Shown: positions 1 through 8,547, counted from the first letter of the stretch. The stretch is 64,000 bases of DNA from Streptomyces sp. NBC_00443 (GCF_036014175.1 NZ_CP107917.1:1550001-1614000); one strand, 5' to 3'. A program made the numbers and translations. Notes: a model not told the origin generated them from the letters alone.

Positions 1-585
1 CACAACGCGGCCGAGATCGCCGACGCGCTCACTGTCTGCCAGGAAGAGACCCGTGCCGACCTGCTGATCCTCGTGGGGGACGACCGCGAGCGGCGGACCG
101 TGCACGAACGCCTGCCGCAGCGGCTGCACGACCTCGTGGTCGAGGCCCCGCACGGCACCGGCAGCCGACTGCTCGACGAGGACGTCGAACAGGCCCGCGC
201 GGACCACGTACGGCAGCGGGCGGCGCGGGAACTGGAACGGTTCCTGGCGGCCCGCGAGCCCGGGCCCGAGGGCCGCGCCGGAGCCGTGGAGGGCGTACCC
301 GCCCTGATGGAGGCCGCGCGCGAGCACCGCATCGATGAACTCCTGATCCGCCCGGACAGCCCCGACGCCCACCGGGAGGTCTGGGTCGGCGAGGACCCGG
401 ACCAGCTGGCGGTGCGCCGCACCGACCTGAAGATCCTCGGCGAACAGAACTCCTGGTCGGCCCGAGCCGACGACGCCCTGCTCCGGTGCGCGGTCGCGAC
501 GGGCGCCGGAGCGTTGTCGGTCACCCCGACGGGGCCGGAGAAGCACCCGGCGGGCGGGTTGGGAGCACTGCTGCGCTGGACGTGA
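1..585 (+). CDS. baeRF2/Vms1-like peptidyl-tRNA hydrolase family protein (5' end missing)
   Basis: The reading frame is open from the first base to a TGA at 583-585, so only the last ~194 residues are present. The sequence (ADLLILVGDDRERRTVHERL, later EHRIDELLI and a poorly conserved tail) resembles the C-terminal half of the Rv2629-type bacterial archaeo-eukaryotic release factor family 2. That family shares the eRF1/Vms1 fold and is linked to ribosome-associated peptidyl-tRNA handling. Its exact bacterial role is unsettled. The gene is convergent with the ABC-F gene and its stop codon lies in a shared hairpin. Family call from recalled sequence similarity only. Confidence 0.65.
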   Translation, partial: HNAAEIADALTVCQEETRADLLILVGDDRERRTVHERLPQRLHDLVVEAPHGTGSRLLDEDVEQARADHVRQRAARELERFLAAREPGPEGRAGAVEGVPALMEAAREHRIDELLIRPDSPDAHREVWVGEDPDQLAVRRTDLKILGEQNSWSARADDALLRCAVATGAGALSVTPTGPEKHPAGGLGALLRWT

Positions 586-615
586 GCGGTCTGCCCCCTG
601 GGGGCGGCAGCTCAC
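582..615. terminator. Bidirectional hairpin terminator
   Basis: A GTGAGC...GCTCAC outer stem encloses a CTGCCCCC/GGGGGCGGCAG stem. It sits in the 63-bp gap between two convergent genes and includes the stop codon of the left one. There is no T tract, as is usual for Streptomyces terminators. Confidence 0.6.
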
Positions 616-648
616 GGGGGCGGGTAGGGGCGGTGCGGGCGAGGAGAG

Positions 649-2268
649 CTACCGCGCCCGCTCCACCCTCCGCTCGTCCCACACCGGCTCCGGCGTCTCA
701 CGGACACGCCCGTCGCTGCCGAACACCAGATACCGATCGAACGACCGGGCGAACCACCGGTCGTGCGTGACGGCCAGCACCGTCCCCTCGAAGGCCTCCA
801 GCCCTTCCTGCAGAGCCTCGGCGGACTCCAGGTCGAGGTTGTCCGTCGGCTCGTCGAGGAGCAGCGCAGTGACACCCTCCAGCTCCAGCAGAAGGATCTG
901 GAACCGGGCCTGCTGCCCCCCGGAGAGCCGGTCGAAGGCCTGCTCGGCCTGCTGGGTCAGCTCATAGCGGCGCAGGCGGGACATCGCGGCCCCGCGGTCC
1001 TGGGCATGCTCCTTCCACAGAATGTCGAGCAGGGTCCGCCCCAGCAGCTCGGGGTGCGCGTGCGTCTGCGCGAAGTGCCCCGGCACGACACGCGCCCCGA
1101 GCTTCCACTCCCCCGTGTGCGCCACCCCCTCCCCGGCCAGCAGCCGCAGGAAGTGGGACTTGCCGGACCCGTTGGAGCCGAGGACGGCGACTCGTTCGCC
1201 GTAGAAGACCTCCAGGGAGAACGGCTTCATCAGACCCGTGAGCTCAAGCGCCTCACAGGTGACGGCCCGCACCCCGGTACGCCCGCCCTTCAGCCGCATC
1301 CTGATGTCCTGCTCGCGCGGCGGCTCCGGCGGCGGCCCCGCCTCCTCAAACTTGCGCAGCCGGGTCTGGGCGGCGCGGTAGCGGGAGGCCATGTCGGGGC
1401 TGTTCTCGGCGGCTTGCCGCAGTGCCAGCACCAGCTTCTTCAGCTGGGCGTGCTTCTCGTCCCAGCGTTTGCGCAACTCCTCGAAGCGGGCGAAGCGGGC
1501 GCGCCGGGCCTCGTGATAGGTGGCGAAGCCGCCACCGTGCACCCAGGCGTCCGCGCCCGCCGGTGAGGGCTCGACAGAGACGATCTTCTCGGCGGCGCGG
1601 GCGAGGAGTTCGCGGTCGTGGGAGACGAAGAGGACCGTCTTACGGGTCTCCTTCAGCCGCTCCTCCAGCCACCGCTTGCCGGGTACGTCGAGGTAGTTGT
1701 CGGGCTCGTCGAGCAGCAGCACCTCGTCGGTGCCCCGCAGGAGGGCCTCCAGCACGAGCCGCTTCTGCTCGCCGCCGGACAGCGTGCTCACCTGCCGCCA
1801 CTGCGCCTTGTCGTACGGCACGCCGAGCGCGGCCGTGGTGCACATGTCCCACAGCGTCTCGGCCTCGTAGCCGCGCGCCTCGGCCCAGTCGGAGAGGGCT
1901 TGCGCGTACTTCAGCTGGGCAGCCTCGTCGTCGACGGTCATGATCCCGTGCTCGGCGGTGTCGACCGCCTTCGCCGCCTCTCGGATCCGGGGCGGCGCGA
2001 CCGACACCAGCAGGTCGCGGACGGTCGTCTCGTCCCGTACGGACCCCACGAACTGCCGCATCACGCCGAGCCCGCCACTGACGGTGACGGTGCCGCCATG
2101 CGGCTTCAGCTCTCCGGAGATCAGCCGCAGCAGGGTCGTCTTGCCGGCACCGTTGGGGCCGACCAGCGCCACGACGGCGCCTTCGCCCACCCGGAAGGAC
2201 ACGTCGCCGAGCAACGCCCTCCCGTCGGGGAGGTAGTACTCGAGGTGCGCGGCTTCCAGATGTCCCAT
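649..2268 (-). CDS. ABC-F family ATP-binding protein
   Basis: This 539-residue soluble protein has two ABC ATPase domains and no membrane segments, the layout of ABC-F translation factors and antibiotic-resistance proteins that act on the ribosomal E site. Domain 1 has Walker A GPNGAGKTT (~res 38), signature LSGGEQ and Walker B LLLDEPDNYLD. A charged ~85-residue linker rich in Arg/Lys/Glu follows. Domain 2 has GSNGSGKSH, LSGGQQ and LLLDEPTDNLDL. Known family members bind ribosomes through the linker; whether this one is housekeeping or confers resistance cannot be read from the sequence. ATG start at 2268. Confidence 0.85.
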   Translation of the reverse strand: MGHLEAAHLEYYLPDGRALLGDVSFRVGEGAVVALVGPNGAGKTTLLRLISGELKPHGGTVTVSGGLGVMRQFVGSVRDETTVRDLLVSVAPPRIREAAKAVDTAEHGIMTVDDEAAQLKYAQALSDWAEARGYEAETLWDMCTTAALGVPYDKAQWRQVSTLSGGEQKRLVLEALLRGTDEVLLLDEPDNYLDVPGKRWLEERLKETRKTVLFVSHDRELLARAAEKIVSVEPSPAGADAWVHGGGFATYHEARRARFARFEELRKRWDEKHAQLKKLVLALRQAAENSPDMASRYRAAQTRLRKFEEAGPPPEPPREQDIRMRLKGGRTGVRAVTCEALELTGLMKPFSLEVFYGERVAVLGSNGSGKSHFLRLLAGEGVAHTGEWKLGARVVPGHFAQTHAHPELLGRTLLDILWKEHAQDRGAAMSRLRRYELTQQAEQAFDRLSGGQQARFQILLLELEGVTALLLDEPTDNLDLESAEALQEGLEAFEGTVLAVTHDRWFARSFDRYLVFGSDGRVRETPEPVWDERRVERAR

Positions 2269-2346
2269 GGGGTCGAATTGTGGGGGCCGCCGCGGAGCCC
2301 GGGCAAACTCATATTGCGAAGGCCGGGCGGTTTCGGCCCTCCAGCC

Positions 2347-3006
2347 CTACGGCGCGTCCTCGTCGACGGCCTGTCCGGCCGGTCCGCTGTCGCCCGCGGG
2401 GGTGACGACCGCTCCCGCCCACGAGAGCGCCTTCCAGCCGCTTTCGGGCGCCCCTTCCAGGACCACCACCCCGGTGTTGTCGAGCGGGTGCGCCGCGGCG
2501 AAGGGGACGTCGACGTTGGTGGCCCGGGCCGCCGTCCACATGCGGATCACGGCGCCGTGGCTGACCATGGCGACGGCCCCGGCCCCGCTGCCGGCGGCCT
2601 CGGCGATCACGGAGTCGTAGCGCGCCAGCACCTCGGTACCGCTCTCGCCGCCCGGCACGCGCAGTTCGGTGTCGCCGGCCACCCAGGCGAACACGGTCTT
2701 CATGTAGGTGTGCCCGGCCTCCGTGTCGCCGCGCAGCATCTCCAGATCGCCCGCGAACACCTCACGGATCCCGTCCCGGACGAGCACCTCCAGGCCGCGT
2801 GCGGCGGCCAGCGGGGCGGCGGTGCGCTGGGTGCGGACCAGGGTGGATGCGTAGATCGCGTCGATGTCCTCGTCGGCCAGCGCCTCGGGCAGGGCGGCGG
2901 CCTGCTGCTCGCCGAGCGCGGTCAGGCCAGCGCCCGGGACTGCCGTGTCCAGCAGATAGTCCAGGTTGGCGGTGGTCTGACCGTGGCGGACGAGGAGCAG
3001 GCGCAT
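2347..3006 (-). CDS. Histidine phosphatase family protein (phosphoglycerate mutase-like)
   Basis: A 219-residue protein starting MRLLLVRHGQTTAN, with the RHG catalytic phospho-histidine motif at residues 7-9 and the second catalytic His in VSHGAVIRM. These are hallmarks of the branch-1 histidine phosphatase superfamily; the substrate is unknown. I chose the start at 3006 because GGAGG lies ten bases upstream and the RHG motif is normally at the extreme N-terminus. The longer frame upstream has no homology. It is divergent from the PAP2 gene, with a 72-bp gap that must hold both promoters. Confidence 0.85.
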   Translation of the reverse strand: MRLLLVRHGQTTANLDYLLDTAVPGAGLTALGEQQAAALPEALADEDIDAIYASTLVRTQRTAAPLAAARGLEVLVRDGIREVFAGDLEMLRGDTEAGHTYMKTVFAWVAGDTELRVPGGESGTEVLARYDSVIAEAAGSGAGAVAMVSHGAVIRMWTAARATNVDVPFAAAHPLDNTGVVVLEGAPESGWKALSWAGAVVTPAGDSGPAGQAVDEDAP

Positions 3007-3078
3007 GTACGGGTTCCTCCGTGTGTCGGTCACCACTGGCCGGACAGCAATCGGCCACTTCAGGGTACCCACCCCTGT

Positions 3079-4572
3079 ATGAGCCCAGACGTCGACCTCA
3101 CCCTGTCCAAGCGCGGCCGCCATGCCCTGCGCAACCGGCTCCTCGCTCTCGACTCCCGGCTGTTCGAGTTCGCCGCCGAGCGGAACTGGCCGTATGCCGA
3201 GCGGGTCCTGCCGAAGCTGAGCCGGAGCGCCAACCACGGGGTGCTGTGGTTCGCGACGGCCGCCGCCATGGCCGCAAGCCGGACACCCCGGGGCCGCAGG
3301 GCCGCGGTCCGCGGCATCGCCTCCTTGAGCCTGGCCTCACTGACCATCAACACCCTCGGCAAGCGGTCGGTGCGCCGCCCCCGCCCCGTACTGGACCCCG
3401 TACCGGCGATCCGGCAGCTGAAGCGGCAGCCGATCACCACGTCGTTCCCGTCCGGACACGCCGCGTCGGCGGCCGCGTTCGCCACGGGTGTCGCGCTGGA
3501 GTCGCCCGCGTGGGGTCTGGCGGTGGCCCCGATCGCCTGGTCGGTCGCGCTGTCGCGGGTGTACACCGGCGTCCACTTCCCGAGCGACGTGCTGGCGGGC
3601 GCGGCTCTGGGCGCGGGTGCCGCGTTCGCCGTACGGGGCATGGTGCCGACGCGTGACCGGGCGGTCCCGCCGGCCCGGCCCCGTACGGACGTCCCGGCAC
3701 TGACCGAGGGAGACGGCCTGGTCGTGGTGGCGAACAAGGGGTCCGGCAGCTCCGACCGGGTGCACGCGCTGCTGGACATGCTGCCGCGCGCCGAGCTCGT
3801 CGAGTGCGAACCGGACAACACCCGGGCCGAGTTGCACAAGGCGGCGGAGCGGGCCCGGGTGCTCGGCGTTTGCGGCGGCGACGGCACGGTGAACGCGGCC
3901 GCGGAGGTCGCGCTGCTGTACGGGCGGCCCCTCGCGGTGCTGCCCGGCGGCACGTTGAACCACTTCGCGCTCGACCTGGGCGTGGAGGACGAACGCGATC
4001 TGAGCCGGGCCATCCAGCGCGGCGAGGCCGTGCGCGTGGACGTGGGCCGGTTCACCTGCGACGGACAGCAGGGTCTGTTCCTCAACACGTGCAGCCTCGG
4101 CGTGTATCCGGAGCTGGTGCGCGAGAGGGACCGCTTCGAGCACCGGGTCGGCACCTGGCCGGCCGGAGTGCTCGCGGCCCTGCGCGTCCTGCGCAGCGAC
4201 CGCCATCCGCTGCACGCCGAAGTCGCGGGCCGCGCCCACCCGTTGTGGATGCTGTTCGCCGGCAACGGCACGTACCACCGGATGGGCCTCGCCCCGGCCC
4301 GGCGCCTGAATCTCGCGGACGGCGTGCTCGACGTACGGGTCGTGCACGGCGGTCGCCGGCCCGCGCTGCGCCTGCTCGCGGCCGCCGTGGCGGGCCCGCT
4401 GACCCGCTCCCCGGCCCACGCCGCTGTCCAGGTCCGCCGGCTGCACCTGTCCGGTGTCACACCGGGCGCGCTGCTCGCGTACGACGGCGAAGTCACCGAG
4501 GTGGGCGGCGAGGTGACGCTGGAGAAGCTGCCGGAGGCGCTGACGGTCTACCGGCCGCTGCCCGGCTCCTGA
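3079..4572 (+). CDS. PAP2 phosphatase-diacylglycerol kinase fusion protein
   Basis: A 497-residue bifunctional lipid enzyme. The N-terminal ~200 residues form a membrane PAP2 (type 2 phosphatidic acid phosphatase) domain with KRSVRRPRP, TTSFPSGHAASAAAF and SRVYTGVHFPSD, the three conserved phosphatase motifs. The C-terminal ~280 residues form a DAGK-type catalytic domain with VCGGDGTVNAAAE and LPGGTLNHFA. Such fusions in actinobacteria could both dephosphorylate and phosphorylate lipid intermediates, possibly for lipid recycling; that role is inference. ATG at 3079 follows a GGGT-rich but poor ribosome-binding site, so initiation may be leaderless. Confidence 0.85.
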   Translation: MSPDVDLTLSKRGRHALRNRLLALDSRLFEFAAERNWPYAERVLPKLSRSANHGVLWFATAAAMAASRTPRGRRAAVRGIASLSLASLTINTLGKRSVRRPRPVLDPVPAIRQLKRQPITTSFPSGHAASAAAFATGVALESPAWGLAVAPIAWSVALSRVYTGVHFPSDVLAGAALGAGAAFAVRGMVPTRDRAVPPARPRTDVPALTEGDGLVVVANKGSGSSDRVHALLDMLPRAELVECEPDNTRAELHKAAERARVLGVCGGDGTVNAAAEVALLYGRPLAVLPGGTLNHFALDLGVEDERDLSRAIQRGEAVRVDVGRFTCDGQQGLFLNTCSLGVYPELVRERDRFEHRVGTWPAGVLAALRVLRSDRHPLHAEVAGRAHPLWMLFAGNGTYHRMGLAPARRLNLADGVLDVRVVHGGRRPALRLLAAAVAGPLTRSPAHAAVQVRRLHLSGVTPGALLAYDGEVTEVGGEVTLEKLPEALTVYRPLPGS

Positions 4573-4647
4573 TCGGTCGAGGGAGTCCCGACGTCCAGAT
4601 AGTAAAACGCAGGTCTCAACATTCAACATGGGCGCGTACGGTGTCGG

Positions 4648-4683
4648 GTACCGCCCCGGGGCCGTGCGCCCCTGGGCCGGTAC
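4648..4683 (+). promoter_or_regulatory. Hairpin in the leader of the methyltransferase gene
   Basis: GTACCGCCCCGGGGC pairs with GCCCCTGGGCCGGTAC around a short loop, allowing one bulge and one mismatch. It ends 21 bases before the methyltransferase ATG and close to its ribosome-binding site. It could be an attenuator or terminator for the upstream gene. The function is unknown. Confidence 0.35.
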
Positions 4684-4704
4684 GCCGAGACGAGGGGAAC
4701 AGGC

Positions 4705-5538
4705 ATGTCGAAGGCGCACCCGAAGCCGCAGGAGACCGCCGTCTACACGCACGGGCACCACGAGTCCGTGCTGCGTTCGCACACCTGGCGCACCGCCGCC
4801 AACTCGGCGGCCTACCTGCTCGGTTCGCTGGAGCCGCACATGACGGTCCTGGACGTCGGCTGCGGCCCGGGCACGATCACCGCCGACCTCGCGGCCCTGG
4901 TCCCCGACGGACACGTCACCGGCGTCGACCGGGCACCGGAGATCCTGGAGCATGCCCGCGCCACGGCCGCCGGACGCGGCCTGACGAACGTCGGCTTCAC
5001 GGTCGCCGACGTGCACGCCCTGGACTTCCCGGACGACACGTTCTGCGTGGTCCACGCCCACCAGATGCTCCAGCACGTCGGCGATCCGGTGGCGGCGCTG
5101 CGCGAGATGAGGCGGGTGACCAGGCCGGGCGGCCTCATCGCGGTCCGGGACTCGGACTACGCGGCCATGGCCTGGTATCCGGCCTCCCCGGGGATGGACG
5201 CCTGGCTCGACCTGTACCGCCGGGTCGCCCGCGCCAACGGCGGTGAGCCGGACGCGGGGCGCCGGCTGCGGTCCTGGGCACTGCGGGCGGGGCTCACGGA
5301 CATCACCGCCACGTCGAGCACCTGGACCTTCGCGGCGCCGGACGAGCGGGCCTGGTGGAGCGGGCTGTGGGCGGATCGCACGCTGGCCTCGGCGTATGCC
5401 GAGCGGGCCACCGAGGGCGGGCACGCGAGTGCGGAGCAGTTGCGGGCCGTGTCGGAGGCCTGGCAGGAGTGGGGGCGCCACGACGACGGCTGGTTCAGCG
5501 TGCTGCACGGGGAAATTCTGTGCCGTAAGGACGCCTGA
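4705..5538 (+). CDS. Class I SAM-dependent methyltransferase (UbiE-like)
   Basis: A 277-residue soluble protein with the classic SAM-binding motif I VLDVGCGPGTITADLA (~res 50) and the acidic motif II in GVDRAPEIL. Further along come VVHAHQMLQHV and a post-motif MRRVTRPGGLIAVRDSD. This is a methyltransferase-11/UbiE-type fold; the substrate cannot be told. ATG 4705 follows AGGGGAACAGGC. The gene stands alone with its own leader, 130 bp after the lipid enzyme gene, and is followed after 41 bp by a tiny membrane-protein gene. Confidence 0.85.
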   Translation: MSKAHPKPQETAVYTHGHHESVLRSHTWRTAANSAAYLLGSLEPHMTVLDVGCGPGTITADLAALVPDGHVTGVDRAPEILEHARATAAGRGLTNVGFTVADVHALDFPDDTFCVVHAHQMLQHVGDPVAALREMRRVTRPGGLIAVRDSDYAAMAWYPASPGMDAWLDLYRRVARANGGEPDAGRRLRSWALRAGLTDITATSSTWTFAAPDERAWWSGLWADRTLASAYAERATEGGHASAEQLRAVSEAWQEWGRHDDGWFSVLHGEILCRKDA

Positions 5539-5579
5539 ATCGCGCCTTTCTGGAAACCCGGCGAGCAGGAGGTCAAATT

Positions 5580-5750
5580 ATGGTTCCTATTCTGCTCGTA
5601 CTGCTACTGGCTCTGATTCTCTTCGGTGCCGGATTTGCACTGAAGGCACTCTGGTGGATCGCGGTCGTGGTCCTCGTACTGTGGCTCCTTGGATTCGTGA
5701 TGCGCGGCACAACCGCGGCAGGAGGCAGGGGCCGCTGGTATCGGTGGTGA
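5580..5750 (+). CDS. Small hydrophobic membrane protein (56 aa)
   Basis: An ATG at 5580 preceded by AGGAGG with good spacing opens a 56-residue frame. Two hydrophobic stretches (about residues 2-15 and 18-36) are followed by a basic, Trp-containing tail ending RGRWYRW. Highly similar short 'hydrophobic protein' genes are common in Streptomyces genomes; none has a role I know of. It could be a single- or double-pass membrane peptide. Codon bias and the strong ribosome-binding site support a real gene despite its length. Confidence 0.7.
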   Translation: MVPILLVLLLALILFGAGFALKALWWIAVVVLVLWLLGFVMRGTTAAGGRGRWYRW

Positions 5751-5763
5751 GAAAAAGGATATG

Positions 5764-5819
5764 CCGGGAGTGAACTGAACTCACAGAACTGCATCCACCC
5801 CCACTGAATTCACTCCCGG
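5764..5819. terminator. Inverted repeat between convergent genes
   Basis: A perfect 11-bp inverted repeat (CCGGGAGTGAA at 5764 and TTCACTCCCGG at 5809) spans a 34-base loop between the small membrane-protein gene and gvpK. Its right arm overlaps the gvpK stop. It probably terminates transcription in both directions. Confidence 0.5.
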
Positions 5820-6094
5820 GGAAGCAGCGGTCCCAGCGGCCCGAGGTCCAGATTGAGGTCCTCGGGCCGCAGTCCGTAGCGCTCGCGCAGCTCGGTCATG
5901 CGATCGTCGAGCAGCATCAGCGTGAGCCCGATGCGCTCCTCCTGCTCCTCGCTCAGCTCGCCCGTGTCGAAGCGGCGCACCGCCTGGCGCTCCATGAGCT
6001 GGCGCAGCAACTCCACGACCGTCAGGACGAGTTTCACGAGGTCGCGTTCCACGGTATCGGGTTCGAGATCCAGGCGGTTGCGTTGTGATGTCAC
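5810..6094 (-). CDS. gvpK: Gas vesicle protein GvpK
   Basis: A 94-residue protein matching the GvpK family (DTVERDLVKLVLTVVELLRQ, then EERIGLTLMLLDDRM and the C-terminal LDLGPLGPLL). GvpK is a conserved accessory protein of gas-vesicle assembly, not a shell component. It is the last gene of the gvp operon, and its start overlaps the end of gvpS by four bases, implying translational coupling. Confidence 0.9.
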   Translation of the reverse strand: MTSQRNRLDLEPDTVERDLVKLVLTVVELLRQLMERQAVRRFDTGELSEEQEERIGLTLMLLDDRMTELRERYGLRPEDLNLDLGPLGPLLPRE

Positions 6095-6279
6095 GTCAAC
6101 TCCCCCCAGGGCGACGGAACCTGCTCGTTGACGGAGCTGATCAGTGCGTTCAGGTCGATACGGACGAGATCGACGTCCGCGATGCGCAAAGTGATGTCCC
6201 CCGTGACGACGACTCCCCCGGCGAGCAGCCGGTCGAGCAGGTCCACGAGGGCGACCTCACGCCGTTCCACGACGGTCAC
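6091..6279 (-). CDS. gvpS: GvpA-family gas vesicle protein GvpS
   Basis: A 62-residue GvpA-like protein (VALVDLLDRLLAGGVVVTGD, ITLRIADVDLVRIDLNALI). It has the helix-strand-strand-helix core of the gas-vesicle shell protein but is shorter. In the S. coelicolor naming this position is gvpS. It overlaps gvpL by four bases upstream and gvpK by four bases downstream. It probably acts as a minor shell or assembly component, inferred from the family. Confidence 0.85.
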   Translation of the reverse strand: MTVVERREVALVDLLDRLLAGGVVVTGDITLRIADVDLVRIDLNALISSVNEQVPSPWGELT

Positions 6280-7088
6280 TGCCGCTCCTCCGGTTCCTCC
6301 GCGAACTCCTCGGTGAACGAATAGGCCGCCCAGGGCCCGGTGAGTTCGACCCGGATTCCTGGGACGTCATCCTTCTCCCGGTCCACCAGTTCCACGAATT
6401 CCTCGGAATCGGCACGCGGTACCAGATAGGCGGCGTTGAGTACATTCTGCCCGGACGCCCCGGAGAGCGTGGCGCTCTGCGGGGCGTGCAGCCGGGAATC
6501 CTCGGCGAACGCGGAAAGCTTTTCGTGCAGCCGTCCGGCGAATGCGGCAGTCTTTTGCCACACGTCCTCGCGAGCGCGCGTCTGCGTGCGACGCCGGCGC
6601 AGATAGTCGCGGCCGGAGGTCGCCGCGGACTCCGACCGGCCGGTCTCCGTGGGCCCGGCGGACTCGGTGGGCTGCACGGCTTCCGTGGGCTCCGTCTCGG
6701 CGTACACCTTCACGCCCCACTCGACCCGACCCTCCAGCCGGTCGAGGATGCGCCGGAAGTCCTCCTCACGGGCCTCCATCATCGTGCGTACGCCGCTGTC
6801 GTCCCGGAAGACGGTGGCGAGCCGCAGCGGCAGCGGGGTGGTGACGACGGTGAGCGAGTCGATGACCGTCTGGTGGGCGCGGGCCGTCGCCGTGAGCCAC
6901 TCCATGTCCTCCAGATGGGCCCGCAGCGGCTCCTCGGCGAAGTCCGCCTCGGGCACCGTACTGACGACGGCGATCAGGCCGTGGTGGGTCAGCTGCTTCG
7001 GCGGCGCCCCGGCCACCCCCGTCAGCTGGACCTGGAGGGCCGAGCGAAAGGGGCGGCAGACGGCGTAGACGTAACGCAGTGCGGTCAT
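6276..7088 (-). CDS. gvpL: Gas vesicle protein GvpL (GvpL/GvpF family)
   Basis: A 270-residue GvpL/F family member: RYVYAVCRPF at the start, ...LPLRLATVFRDD..., RRTQTRAREDVWQK and a C-terminal VELTGPWAAYSFTEEF. GvpL/F proteins are conserved accessory factors that bind GvpA during vesicle nucleation. An insert of ~35 residues rich in Thr/Glu/Pro (WGVKVYAETEPTEAVQPTES...) sits mid-protein, a likely disordered linker between the two domains. It is coupled by four-base overlaps to gvpJ and gvpS. Confidence 0.9.
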   Translation of the reverse strand: MTALRYVYAVCRPFRSALQVQLTGVAGAPPKQLTHHGLIAVVSTVPEADFAEEPLRAHLEDMEWLTATARAHQTVIDSLTVVTTPLPLRLATVFRDDSGVRTMMEAREEDFRRILDRLEGRVEWGVKVYAETEPTEAVQPTESAGPTETGRSESAATSGRDYLRRRRTQTRAREDVWQKTAAFAGRLHEKLSAFAEDSRLHAPQSATLSGASGQNVLNAAYLVPRADSEEFVELVDREKDDVPGIRVELTGPWAAYSFTEEFAEEPEERQ

Positions 7089-7411
7089 GGGGCCTCCTCC
7101 TGTGCCCGGGCGGGCTCCAGCTGGGCCAGGCGCTCACGCAACTCGGCGTTCTCCCGGCTGAGTTCGTCGCGGCGGGCCCGTGTGGACAGTGCCGGGTCGT
7201 CCTCCCACCAGTCGATGCCCATCTCCTTCGCCTTGTCCACCGAGGCGACGATGAGCCTCAGCTTGATGGTGAGGAGTTCGATGTCGAGCAGGTTGATCCG
7301 GATGTCGCCCGCGATGACCACGCCCTTGTCGAGCACGCGCTCGAGGATGTCGGCGAGGTTGGCGCCGCCGTCGTGGCCGTAGGGCTGGGGCAGCCGCCCG
7401 GGGGTCGTCAT
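7085..7411 (-). CDS. gvpJ: Gas vesicle protein GvpJ (GvpA-like)
   Basis: A 108-residue GvpA/GvpJ-type protein. The shell-fold core (LADILERVLDKGVVIAGDIR, INLLDIELLTIKLRLIVASV) covers residues ~18-62. It is followed by a charged C-terminal coiled-coil-like tail (RRDELSRENAELRERLAQLE) that GvpA itself lacks. GvpJ is generally a minor component of vesicle tips in other organisms. It overlaps both gvpZ and gvpL by four bases. Confidence 0.85.
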   Translation of the reverse strand: MTTPGRLPQPYGHDGGANLADILERVLDKGVVIAGDIRINLLDIELLTIKLRLIVASVDKAKEMGIDWWEDDPALSTRARRDELSRENAELRERLAQLEPARAQEEAP

Positions 7412-8547
7412 CGGCGGCTCCCGCCACCGGCGTACTCGGCCTCGTCGACGTCCTCGTCCTCGGGCTCCTTCTCGGACTCCTCCTCGGCCTCGGGTTCGTC
7501 TTCGTACTCGTACTCGTCATCGGCCTCGCCCTCGGCCTCGTACTCCTCCTCCGGCTCCTCCGCGTCCTCGTCCGAGTACTCCGCGTCCTCCTCGTCCGGC
7601 CCGGCCTCTTCCTCCTCCTCGGCGCGAGGCGCTTCCTCGTCCTCCTCCTCTTCTCCTTCGTACGCCTCCTCGTCCTCCTCCGCGACCGCGTCCTCGTGGC
7701 TGCGGACGACCTCGCCGTCGCGGATCTCCCCGCGCCAGCCGTCCTCCGCCTCGCCCTTGAGGGTGATGAAGCGGACGTAGTTCTTGAGGTCGAGGCGGGC
7801 GCGGCGGCCCTGGGCGCGCCAGATGTTGCCGGTCTTCTCGAACAGGCCCTTGGGGTAGTACTCGATGACCAGCAGGACGCGGGTGAGGTTCTCGGCGAGC
7901 CGGTGGAAGGAGACGACGCCCTTCGTGGTGCCCTTGGCGCCCTCCGACGACCACGCGATGCGGTCGTCGGGCACCTGCTCCGTGGTGTGCGCCTTCCAGC
8001 TGCGGTTGGACCAGAAGACCTTCAGCTGCCAGTCGGAACTGGTGTCGTCGGCACGGTTCGCGTTCTTCACGCCCTTCGCGAAGGTGCTGAAGTCCTGGTA
8101 CTGGGTCCACTGGTCGTAGGCGGTGCGCAGCGGTACGCCGACGTCGACGTACTCGAGGATGACGGTGGGCTTCTTGCCCGCACCGCCCTTGCCTTTGCCC
8201 TTGCCGCCGACGAGGTTCTTCAGCGCCCCGGTCACGCTGTCCTTGGCCCGGGAGGCGCCCAGCTCCAGGGCGGAGCGCAGGGGGCCCTTGCCCTCGGCGA
8301 GCTTGCGGCCGCCGTCCAGGGCGAGTTTGCCCAAGCCCGGGCTCTTGCCCTCGGCTATGTCGTTCAGCTTCCCCGTGGTCTCGCCGAGCTTGCGGCCGGC
8401 GTCGGTCAGCAATCGCGTGGCCTGTGCGGCCACGTAGTCCCGCAGTTCGGCCTTGAGCCGGTCGGCTGCCTCACTCTGGGCGACGCCGCTGAGCGATTCC
8501 TTCGCCCCGCGGGCGGTCGAACTCGCAGATCCGAGCGTGTCGGTCAT
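7408..8547 (-). CDS. gvpZ: GvpZ: SRPBCC-domain protein with acidic tail in the gvp operon
   Basis: A 379-residue protein in the gvpZ position of the Streptomyces gvp order. Residues ~1-120 are Gly/Lys/Ala-rich and end in a short GKGKGKGGAGKK stretch. Residues ~125-270 form a polyketide-cyclase/SRPBCC fold (VDVGVPLRTAYDQWTQYQDF, PDDRIAWSSEGAKG, RVLLVIEYYPKGLFEKTGN). The last ~100 residues are almost only Glu, Asp, Ala and Tyr (EEDEEAYEGEEEEDEEAPRA), an extremely acidic disordered tail. No enzyme activity is known for gvpZ. The tail is opposite in charge to the Lys-rich tail of its neighbour gvpY. Start ATG at 8547 overlaps gvpY by four bases. Confidence 0.8.
   Translation of the reverse strand: MTDTLGSASSTARGAKESLSGVAQSEAADRLKAELRDYVAAQATRLLTDAGRKLGETTGKLNDIAEGKSPGLGKLALDGGRKLAEGKGPLRSALELGASRAKDSVTGALKNLVGGKGKGKGGAGKKPTVILEYVDVGVPLRTAYDQWTQYQDFSTFAKGVKNANRADDTSSDWQLKVFWSNRSWKAHTTEQVPDDRIAWSSEGAKGTTKGVVSFHRLAENLTRVLLVIEYYPKGLFEKTGNIWRAQGRRARLDLKNYVRFITLKGEAEDGWRGEIRDGEVVRSHEDAVAEEDEEAYEGEEEEDEEAPRAEEEEEAGPDEEDAEYSDEDAEEPEEEYEAEGEADDEYEYEDEPEAEEESEKEPEDEDVDEAEYAGGGSRR

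Noticed and set aside
1618..4572. Very long open frame spanning the histidine phosphatase and lipid enzyme genes
   Set aside because: Only the part from 3079 has homology; the first half is a GC-rich antisense frame of the ABC-F and phosphatase genes.
3337..5508. 723-codon minus-strand frame
   Set aside because: Antisense of the PAP2-DAGK and methyltransferase genes, low complexity and no family motifs.
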